In this document: piece after piece, positions 1-4,861 of the stretch | Layout: each line of letters begins with the position of its first letter | Numbering within the stretch: position 1 is the first letter of the stretch | NCBI GenBank assembly: GCA_035512195.1 | Contig: DATKEK010000151.1 | Location: 1 to 5,355 of the forward strand | DNA from: DATKEK01 sp035512195 | GTDB lineage: Bacteria; Pseudomonadota; Gammaproteobacteria; Burkholderiales; Eutrophovitaceae | DNA: 5,355 nt | Reading direction: 5' to 3' | The notes under the pieces: generated by a model | Seen by the model: only the letters and a program-made list of their open reading frames with translations | Told to the model about the DNA's origin: nothing | The model's database searches: none | Program-made: the position numbers and the translations under genes

Positions 1-428
1 GCCCCGCCGATCGGTACGCCGCTCTGCTTGATGGAAAAGATGAATGCGCGCAGCCCGTCCGGAACGCGGTCTGCCAGGACGGTGGACGAAGCGGGAGTGA
101 CCGCACCGTAACCGATGCCGACCACCAGCGCGCCCAGCGCAATCACCCACGGGCTCGGCATCGCCATCAACGCCATGCCGGCAGAGGTGAACAGCAGGCA
201 GAGCTGGCTCACGCGAATCGCGCCCATGCGCGCCAGCACATGACCGGACAGCAGCGCAGAAGGCACCGAAGTGACGTAAATCAGCACGATCACGATACCG
301 ACCGCCGCGGCCGACACGCCGACATCGGTTTCAGCCGCGGGCGCTAGCACCGGTGGAGTAAACACCACCAGCGATGCCTGGATCTGCACCGCAAATGTCA
401 CGATCAACGGCAACAGATACCCGGTCAT
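1..428 (-). CDS. MFS transporter, N-terminal part (cut by the left window edge)
   Basis: Minus-strand frame open from the ATG at 428 to the window edge, 142 codons, no stop. It begins MTGYLLPLIVTFAVQIQASL and is very hydrophobic. About four membrane segments can be seen (roughly residues 4-25, 38-58, 70-90, 95-115), with a loop LSGHVLARMGAIR between segments 2 and 3. That loop resembles the G-x(6)-G-x2-R core of the major facilitator motif A. Segment 4 (LGALVVGIGYGAVTPASSTVLADRVP) is also typical of the family. ATG 428 is the first possible start after an in-frame stop at 525-527. No convincing Shine-Dalgarno sequence precedes it; the region just upstream is the T-rich tail of a repeat. The substrate cannot be told from this part; a CynX/NimT-like or drug/metabolite carrier is possible. 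The gene follows the sulfhydrylase in the same direction, 202 bp away, so co-transcription is uncertain. Confidence 0.85.
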   Translation of the reverse strand, partial: MTGYLLPLIVTFAVQIQASLVVFTPPVLAPAAETDVGVSAAAVGIVIVLIYVTSVPSALLSGHVLARMGAIRVSQLCLLFTSAGMALMAMPSPWVIALGALVVGIGYGAVTPASSTVLADRVPDGLRAFIFSIKQSGVPIGG

Positions 429-440
429 ATCGTTGCGGCC

Positions 441-627
441 GAAAAGAGAAAATCGTGAACCACCAAGGACACCAGGGACACCAGGGACACCAGGAAAACC
501 ATCACAGACGGAAAATTTACCGCATCAGCAGTGAATGCCACATGCATCCAGTATTCCCGTCGCGCGCGTTCTTCAAAGTACGATTTGCTTTCGGTTCTCT
601 TGGTGTCCTTGGTGCTCTTGGTGGTTC
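441..627. repeat. Inverted repeat of 9-bp CACCAAG units (copy A)
   Basis: Two facing arms fill most of the gap between the sulfhydrylase and the MFS gene. The left arm (457-500) starts GAACCACCAAG and continues with three identical units GACACCAGG (468-494). The right arm (594-627) is its reverse complement in design, with units ACCACCAAG, AGCACCAAG and GACACCAAG when read on the minus strand. About 93 bp lie between the arms; I see no gene there. Outside the left arm is an A-rich stretch GAAAAGAGAAAA (441-452), which is a T-rich tail on the transcribed minus strand. Copy B near 2000 has the same layout. Such elements are widespread between genes in proteobacteria and often yield spurious peptides of the NHQGHQG or LVSLVSLVV type. 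Possible roles are a transcript end or RNA-stabilising hairpin, but these are inferences. Confidence 0.85.
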
Positions 628-630
628 AAA

Positions 631-1917
631 TCAGGAACTAGACTGGCCCAGGGCCTGGTCGATGTCCCAGAGGATGTCGTCGATATCTTCTATGCCGATC
701 GACAGGCGGATCATGTCGGGCGAGACGCCGGCCTTCAGCTGTTCGTCTTCCGAGAGCTGGCGATGGGTGGTCGATGCGGGGTGAATCACCAGGGTCTTGG
801 CGTCGCCGACGTTCGCCAGATGCGAGAAGAACTGCAGCGCCTCGATGAACTTCACGCCCGCTTCGTGTCCGCCCTTGATGCCGAAGGTCATGATCGAGCC
901 GCAGCCTTTCGGCAGGTACTTCTGCCCAAGCTGGTAGTAAGAACTGTTCTTCAGGCCGGGATAGTTGACCCAGCCGACCTGCGTATGGGCTTCGAGGAAC
1001 TCGGCGACTTTCACCGCATTCTGCACGTGCCGTTCCATGCGCACATGCAGCGTCTCCAGACCCTGCAGCAGGATCCAGGCGCTCATCGGCGAGAGCACCG
1101 GCCCCAGCGTGCGCATGGTTTCCATCCGGCATTTCATGGTGTAGCCGAAATCACCGAAGGTCTCGTGAAAGATTACCCCGTGATAGCCGCGAGATGGCTC
1201 GGTCATCATCGGAAACTTGCCGTTGTCCCAGGGAAACTTGCCGGATTCGACTATCACGCCGCCCATGGTGGTGCCGTGCCCGCCGATGAACTTGGTGGCC
1301 GAATGCACGATGATGTCCGCGCCGAACTGGATCGGCTGGCAGAGATACGGCGATGCAAAGGTGTTGTCCAGCACCAGCGGCACGCCGGCTTCCTTCGCGA
1401 TCTTTGCCACCGCCTCGATATCCAGCACATTGATGCGCGGATTGCCCATGGTTTCCGCGTAAATGATCTTGGTCTTCGGCGTAAGCGCCTTGCGGAAATT
1501 CTCCGGATCATCGGGATCGACGAAGATGGTGTTGATGCCGAACTGACGGAAGGTGACGTCGAACTGCGAATAGGTCCCGCCGTAAAGCGTGCTCGCCGAG
1601 ACGATGTCGTCGCCTTCGCGCAACAGCGTCAGCAGCGCGCACATCTGCGCCGCCTGCCCCGAGCTCGTTGCCAGCGCGGCACGCCCGCCCTCGAGCGCCG
1701 CCATGCGTTCCTCGAACACTGCCACGGTCGGGTTCGAAATGCGCGAATAAACGTTGCCGAACGTCTGCAGGTTGAACAGACTCGCCGCATGATCCGCCGA
1801 ATCGAAAACGTAGGACGTGGTCTGGTAGATCGGCACCGCGCGCGACCCGGTCGCCGCGTCCGGAATCTGTCCCGCATGCAGGCACAACGTGCCGAATCCG
1901 TATTCTCTGTCTGCCAT
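631..1917 (-). CDS. metY: O-acetylhomoserine sulfhydrylase (aminocarboxypropyltransferase)
   Basis: PLP-dependent enzyme of the Cys/Met metabolism family. It makes homocysteine from O-acetylhomoserine and sulfide in the cytoplasm, a direct-sulfhydrylation route to methionine. From the ATG at 1917 the protein has 428 residues, the usual length for MetY and longer than MetB/MetZ relatives (~400). Residues below use that numbering. It opens MADREYGFGTLCLHAGQ. YSRISNPT (57-64) holds the Tyr/Arg that contact PLP phosphate from the partner subunit; SSGQAA (85-90) is the phosphate-binding loop. LDNTFASP contains Asp184 for the pyridine nitrogen. SATKFIGGHG contains Lys209, the Schiff-base lysine. 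SPDMIRLSIGIED near the end carries the arginine that binds the substrate carboxylate. The open frame extends to TTG 1932 and also has ATG 1923. I chose 1917 because GGGA at 1927-1930 lies 9 nt before it and only 3 nt before ATG 1923. Full length and intact; MetZ-like O-succinylhomoserine use cannot be excluded. Confidence 0.93.
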   Translation of the reverse strand: MADREYGFGTLCLHAGQIPDAATGSRAVPIYQTTSYVFDSADHAASLFNLQTFGNVYSRISNPTVAVFEERMAALEGGRAALATSSGQAAQMCALLTLLREGDDIVSASTLYGGTYSQFDVTFRQFGINTIFVDPDDPENFRKALTPKTKIIYAETMGNPRINVLDIEAVAKIAKEAGVPLVLDNTFASPYLCQPIQFGADIIVHSATKFIGGHGTTMGGVIVESGKFPWDNGKFPMMTEPSRGYHGVIFHETFGDFGYTMKCRMETMRTLGPVLSPMSAWILLQGLETLHVRMERHVQNAVKVAEFLEAHTQVGWVNYPGLKNSSYYQLGQKYLPKGCGSIMTFGIKGGHEAGVKFIEALQFFSHLANVGDAKTLVIHPASTTHRQLSEDEQLKAGVSPDMIRLSIGIEDIDDILWDIDQALGQSSS

Positions 1918-1926
1918 TTGCATTAT

Positions 1927-1930
1927 TCCC
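1927..1930 (-). promoter_or_regulatory. Weak ribosome binding site of the sulfhydrylase gene
   Basis: GGGA on the minus strand, 9 nt before ATG 1917. It overlaps the possible TTG start at 1932 and is too close to ATG 1923, so it argues for the 1917 start. The match is short, hence modest confidence. Confidence 0.45.
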
Positions 1931-1956
1931 AATCAGTTTTGGTCGCAGGCGCCACA

Positions 1957-2059
1957 GAAAAAGTAGAAAACTGCGAACCACCAAGATCACCAAGGACACC
2001 AAGAACTGCAAGTAAGACGTTCTCGTTTCTCTTGGTGCCCTTGGTGTCCTTGGTGGTTA
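1957..2059. repeat. Inverted repeat of 9-bp CACCAAG units (copy B), terminator-like
   Basis: The second copy of the element at 441-627 occupies the gap between the CoA-binding gene and the sulfhydrylase. The left arm (1975-2003) has units ACCACCAAG, ATCACCAAG and GACACCAAG. The right arm (2029-2059), read on the minus strand, has ACCACCAAG, GACACCAAG and GGCACCAAG. The arms pair over 28 bp with three mismatches and a loop of about 25 nt, so the transcript can fold into one long hairpin. On the minus strand the second arm is followed, after GGTTCGCAG, by TTTTCTACTTTTT (1958-1970). This is a T-rich tail, though it starts some nucleotides away from the stem. The element could thus end or attenuate transcription from the CoA-binding gene before the sulfhydrylase; this is an inference. 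No gene is seen in the gap. Confidence 0.85.
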
Positions 2060-2087
2060 GTCTTTGTTTTCCGGTGCCATGACGACT

Positions 2088-2567
2088 TCAGTAAGGCAAC
2101 CACTGCGGCCGCTTGGAGGAGATCACCTTGGTGTTGACGCCCACCCAGCTCAGCCCGCCGAACAACCGGCCGTGTTCGATTTTCACGCAGCGATCCTGCA
2201 CCACTTCGAGCCCGGCCTTGCGCGCTTTCTCGGTCGCCTTCTCGTTCGTCACGCCGAGCTGCAGCCACAGCACCCTGGCACCCATGGCGATCGCGTCGTC
2301 CGCGATCGGCTCGATGTCGGCGCTCTTGCGGAAGCAGTCCACCATATCTACCTTCTCGGGAATGTCCCTGACGGATGCATAACATTTCTCGCCAAGCACT
2401 TCCTTGTATGAGGGATTGACCGGGATGATGCGGTAGCCGTGCTCCTGCATGTACTTCGCCGCGAAGTAGCTCGGCCGGTACCAGTTGGCCGAGAGTCCGA
2501 CCACGGCAATGGTCTTGCAGTTGCGCAGGATGCGCCTAAGCGTGTTGATGTCGGTGTTGTCGCTCAT
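2088..2567 (-). CDS. CoA-binding protein, YccU type
   Basis: Small cytoplasmic protein of 159 residues with one Rossmann-like CoA-binding domain (CoA_binding_2 family, like E. coli YccU). The nucleotide loop is IAVVGLSANWYRPS (20-33), followed by AAKYMQEHGYRIIPVNPSY, the second strand and turn of the fold. DMVDCFRKSADIEPIADDAI (74-93) and VLWLQLGVTNEKA (99-111) are family signatures, and the conserved VVQDRCVKIEHGRL (122-135) follows. The C-terminal extension to residue 159 is a little longer than the ~140 residues usual for the family. The frame is open further up to 2630, but that part crosses a terminator hairpin. The ATG at 2567 is chosen because GGGGA lies just before it and because MSDNTDINTLRRIL is a natural N-terminus. 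The biochemical role of this family is not known; binding of CoA or an acyl-CoA is inferred from the fold. Confidence 0.88.
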   Translation of the reverse strand: MSDNTDINTLRRILRNCKTIAVVGLSANWYRPSYFAAKYMQEHGYRIIPVNPSYKEVLGEKCYASVRDIPEKVDMVDCFRKSADIEPIADDAIAMGARVLWLQLGVTNEKATEKARKAGLEVVQDRCVKIEHGRLFGGLSWVGVNTKVISSKRPQWLPY

Positions 2568-2571
2568 GTGA

Positions 2572-2576
2572 TCCCC
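2572..2576 (-). promoter_or_regulatory. Ribosome binding site of the CoA-binding gene
   Basis: GGGGA on the minus strand, 4 nt before the ATG at 2567. It supports this start over the in-frame starts upstream. It lies only 6 nt after the T-tract of the terminator hairpin at 2583-2610. Confidence 0.6.
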
Positions 2577-2582
2577 GGCATG

Positions 2583-2610
2583 AAAAACGACGGGGCCGGC
2601 CGGCCCCGTC
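2583..2610 (-). terminator. Intrinsic terminator after the aminopeptidase gene
   Basis: A perfect 22-bp palindrome (2589-2610; half-site GACGGGGCCGG) is followed on the minus strand by G and then TTTTT (2587-2583). As RNA it folds into a very GC-rich stem of about 9 bp with a tetraloop, then a U-run, the classic rho-independent layout. It lies 48 nt past the stop codon of the aminopeptidase gene and should end the transcript of the upstream cluster. Its T-tract ends 15 nt before the start codon of the next gene, so it is also well placed to act as a leader hairpin for that gene. Confidence 0.8.
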
Positions 2611-2620
2611 ATGCGTGCGG

Positions 2621-2629
2621 ATTCTATCA
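2621..2629 (-). promoter_or_regulatory. Possible extended -10 promoter element for the CoA-binding gene
   Basis: The minus strand reads TGATAGAAT. TAGAAT matches the -10 consensus TATAAT at five of six positions, and TG one base before it fits the extended -10 form. No good -35 box is seen at 17 bp, where the sequence is very GC-rich. If used, transcription would start near 2614, just before the terminator hairpin. This is a short match in a small gap, so it is only a candidate. Confidence 0.3.
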
Positions 2630-2657
2630 TTCGCCCGCGCGCACTGCGGTCATCGCG

Positions 2658-3737
2658 CTACCGGTGCGCGGCTGGCTCGCCTTCGATTGCGTCTGCGAGC
2701 CGCGCCCGCCGCTCCTGCCTCCGAAGCCCCGACAGTTCGCGGACTTCCGCATAGAACGCCGCGAGATCGCCGTCATTGTGGTCGAGCAGCGCCTGGAACG
2801 CCGGCACCAGATCGGTATAGGCGACTACCGAGATCAGCTTTGCATTGTTCAGCGGCTCGTAGAACCAGCGGTCGTAGCCCGCGAAGCCGCCCCAGTTCTC
2901 CCGCAGCCGCGTGTATTCTGCCCGCATGCGCGCAAAGGCGTCCGCTTTGGCAGCCCGCATTTCCGCCTCGCTCAGCGACCCGGCGTAAAGCTTCTGCAGG
3001 ATCTCGCGGTAGCGGGCGAACAGCTCCAGGAAATCGCGCCGCCGCTGCTGGTTCGCCTCGAATTCGCCGAGTTGTGCCGCGTTGCCTGATCCGGCCAACC
3101 AGCGCCGTACGCCTTCCAGCTCCACGGCGACCGCGAAAGACTCGTTGAAGGCAGTGTCGTCTTTCACGTAGGCGACCTGATGCGACAGCTCGTGAAAGAT
3201 CAGCCGCGCCAGCTCGGCCTCCGGATAGTGCAGAAAGGTGTTCAGTACCGGGTCGGCAAACCAGCCGAGGGTGGAATAGGCCGGGATTCCCGAGACGAAT
3301 ACGTCCAGGCCCTCCAGCTCGAGCGCACCGGCAAAGCGCCGCGCACGCTCCTCGGAGAAATAGCCGCGGTAAGCGACGCATCCGGCAAACGGGAAACACC
3401 ACTGCTCGGCCTGCAGCGAGAACTCCGGCGCCGCGAACACATTCCACACCACGTAGGGCCGTTGCAGGTTAGCGTAGCGGCGGTAGCTCCGGTTATCCGG
3501 GAGCGCGAGTTCGCGGCTGGCGAAGTCGCGAATTTCGACGGTCCGCTGGAGCCGTTTGCGAACCACGGGATCGGTGGTCTCGTCCGCGATCAGTTTTTCG
3601 ATCGGGCGGCTGGCGCGCCAGATCTCCATCTGCCCGCCAACCGCCTGCGCGTAATAGCCGACGGTCTGGCAGCCGCCGAGCAGCAGGCCAAGCAGGACGC
3701 CGGAACCGACGCGGCTAATCGTGACCGAAGCGGCCAT
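2658..3737 (-). CDS. Predicted aminopeptidase, secreted lipoprotein with HExxH zinc site
   Basis: Protein of 359 residues resembling the predicted aminopeptidase family (Aminopep, COG4324). The N-terminus MAASVTISRVGSGVLLGLLL ending in the lipobox LGGC is a lipoprotein signal; Cys23 would be lipidated, placing the protein at the membrane on the periplasmic side. HELSH (182-186) is the zinc-binding HExxH motif, in context RLIFHELSHQVAY. FNESFA follows at 197-202, and its Glu199 is the likely third zinc ligand (HExxH-x12-NE layout). The family signature VSGIPAYSTLGWFADPVLNT is at ~148-167. The C-terminal half is helical and charged. The frame is open to a GTG at 3770 but ATG 3737 gives a normal-length signal peptide. 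The gene overlaps the end of the hydrolase gene by 23 nt and has no clear ribosome site, which suggests translational coupling. Peptidase activity is inferred from the motif; substrates are unknown. It is the last gene before the terminator at 2583-2610. Confidence 0.87.
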   Translation of the reverse strand: MAASVTISRVGSGVLLGLLLGGCQTVGYYAQAVGGQMEIWRASRPIEKLIADETTDPVVRKRLQRTVEIRDFASRELALPDNRSYRRYANLQRPYVVWNVFAAPEFSLQAEQWCFPFAGCVAYRGYFSEERARRFAGALELEGLDVFVSGIPAYSTLGWFADPVLNTFLHYPEAELARLIFHELSHQVAYVKDDTAFNESFAVAVELEGVRRWLAGSGNAAQLGEFEANQQRRRDFLELFARYREILQKLYAGSLSEAEMRAAKADAFARMRAEYTRLRENWGGFAGYDRWFYEPLNNAKLISVVAYTDLVPAFQALLDHNDGDLAAFYAEVRELSGLRRQERRARLADAIEGEPAAHR

Positions 3738-4341
3738 CACGCAGGAACGTACAAATCTGTTGAGCGACACGCGCGGACAGCAGCATGCCGGTGTGATTCG
3801 TGCGCAGCACGATCGAATCCACCGCGTCGGGATGCTGCGCTTCGTCGAGCACCGCCACGCCGTCGTTCGGCTCCGGCAGGCGGGCGAACAGTCGCCCCAG
3901 CCCGAGAGGAAGGCAGCCAGCGATCACGCCGATTTCCACGCCAGGCGGCACCTCGGGAGGCGAGCGATCCGACCACAGCGGCAGGCTTTGCCCGAGCATC
4001 CAGCGTCCCGCACGGAAGCGGGCGAGGCCGCGCCCGGCGATACTGCCGGCGAGCGGGCTGCCCATCAGCACCACACGCCGCACCCGGGGTTCGTTGCGCA
4101 ACGCGAGCGCCCTCAACGCCACGATGCCGCCGAGGCTGTGACCGACGACATGCAGCGTCTGCGCATCCAGCACCTGGAGTAAATCGGCAAGGCGCCGCGC
4201 GTTCTCTTCCAGCGGCCGCCTCACCGAACGGTAGGAGAAATGCGCGACCGTGAACCCGCAGCGCGACAGGCGCCACCCGAGCGGCATCATTGCCACGCCA
4301 TGCATCCAGAGCCCGTGAACCATTACCACGCGTTCGGTCAT
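3715..4341 (-). CDS. Alpha/beta hydrolase, lipase/PGAP1-like
   Basis: Protein of 208 residues with an alpha/beta-hydrolase fold. MTERVVMVHGLWMHG gives the first core strand and the HG oxyanion-hole motif. VVGHSLGG (65-72) is the nucleophile elbow with Ser69. Asp160 in EPNDGVAVLDEA and His183 in TNHTGMLLS are the likely remaining catalytic residues; this spacing (NDG, then a late NHTGxLxS) is usual in small esterase/lipase-like members acting on lipids or acyl groups. No signal peptide or membrane segment is seen, so it is probably cytoplasmic. The ATG at 4341 has GGTGA 6 nt upstream. The gene starts 15 nt after the DsrE-like gene and overlaps the lipoprotein peptidase gene at its 3' end, so all three are likely translated from one message. 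The substrate cannot be read from the sequence. Confidence 0.87.
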   Translation of the reverse strand: MTERVVMVHGLWMHGVAMMPLGWRLSRCGFTVAHFSYRSVRRPLEENARRLADLLQVLDAQTLHVVGHSLGGIVALRALALRNEPRVRRVVLMGSPLAGSIAGRGLARFRAGRWMLGQSLPLWSDRSPPEVPPGVEIGVIAGCLPLGLGRLFARLPEPNDGVAVLDEAQHPDAVDSIVLRTNHTGMLLSARVAQQICTFLRDGRFGHD

Positions 4342-4347
4342 GGGCCG

Positions 4348-4352
4348 TCACC
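4348..4352 (-). promoter_or_regulatory. Ribosome binding site of the alpha/beta hydrolase gene
   Basis: GGTGA on the minus strand, 6 nt before ATG 4341. It lies inside the 15-nt gap after the DsrE-like gene's stop codon, consistent with coupled translation. Confidence 0.5.
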
Positions 4353-4356
4353 GGGA

Positions 4357-4797
4357 TCAGTCCACCTGCATGAACGCATAGCCCTTGTTCTGCAGCGCGA
4401 TCGCATTCGCAAAAACATTCTCCTCAAGCTGCGTGAAGGGCAGGACATTGTCGGGTTCGACTTCGCGCTTGCGCATCGCGTACAGGCACAGTTCGATCTT
4501 TACGCCCGAGCGGGCCAGGGCTTCCAGTTCGACGTGAATTTTCTCCAGATGTTCCGGTTCGACCGCCTCGCCAGCAAACGAGGTCTTGCCGATGTCCTTC
4601 GCAACGAACTTGAGCACGGCGCCGCGCAGCATGACCACGAAGTGCTCCTCGATCCCCTGCGCGCGCAGCAGGTCGATCGCGCTTCTGATCAGCCGCAGTC
4701 TCTCGAGGAATATCCTGCCGTCCCCGGTGCTGAAGTCCCATACCGCCTTCGCCTGCCTGACGCCGGCGAAATCGCTTTCCGTAGTTTGTTCCTTCAC
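4357..4797 (-). CDS. DsrE-family (DsrE/F-like) protein
   Basis: Small soluble protein of 146 residues with the DsrE/F-like fold. It has an N-terminal beta strand (VWDFSTGDG, 19-27), then helix ERLRLIRSAIDLLRAQG. Strand FVVMLRGAVLKFVAKD (53-68) matches the family's vvhG-x2-v-x2-L region. A second helix is followed by SGVKIELCLYAMRKREV (97-113). Its single cysteine, Cys104, sits where DsrE-superfamily members often have a conserved Cys that carries sulfur in DsrE/TusD. The end NAIALQNKGYAFMQVD matches the usual LQ-x-KGYA finish. No signal peptide. The frame is open upstream to 5061, but this crosses the repeat at 4867-4968 and the dehydrogenase gene in another frame. The GTG at 4797 is chosen because AAGGA lies 8 nt before it and because family homology begins here. 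A sulfur-transfer role is possible, but many COG1416-type members have no known function. Confidence 0.85.
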   Translation of the reverse strand: MKEQTTESDFAGVRQAKAVWDFSTGDGRIFLERLRLIRSAIDLLRAQGIEEHFVVMLRGAVLKFVAKDIGKTSFAGEAVEPEHLEKIHVELEALARSGVKIELCLYAMRKREVEPDNVLPFTQLEENVFANAIALQNKGYAFMQVD

Positions 4798-4805
4798 TTT
4801 TGTAT

Positions 4806-4810
4806 TCCTT
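4806..4810 (-). promoter_or_regulatory. Ribosome binding site fixing the GTG start of the DsrE-like gene
   Basis: AAGGA on the minus strand with an 8-nt spacer to the GTG at 4797. It decides the start against the much longer open frame reaching 5061. Confidence 0.65.
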
Positions 4811-4861
4811 GGGTTCGAGTACCCGACGCCGGGCTTCCCATGCCGGAGCAAGATTCCTGCG

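Noticed and set aside
441..627. Repeats A and B as a CRISPR array
   Set aside because: The units are 9 bp, contiguous and arranged as facing arms; there are no unique spacers of regular size and no cas genes.
374..784. Plus-strand peptide containing NHQGHQGHQGHQ
   Set aside because: The repeated residues come only from the 9-bp units of repeat copy A, a well-known kind of false gene call.
535..2082. 515-codon open frame on the plus strand opposite the sulfhydrylase gene
   Set aside because: It is an antisense shadow caused by GC-rich codon bias. The opposite strand holds a complete enzyme with all catalytic motifs, and the plus-strand translation shows no domain and starts and ends inside the two repeats.
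2589..2610. The perfect 22-bp palindrome as a repressor operator
   Set aside because: It is directly followed by a T-run on the strand of the gene that has just ended, which fits a terminator better; no regulator gene is nearby.
3180..4253. 357-codon plus-strand open frame across the hydrolase and peptidase genes
   Set aside because: It lies opposite two well-supported genes, and its arginine- and alanine-rich translation has no recognisable motif.
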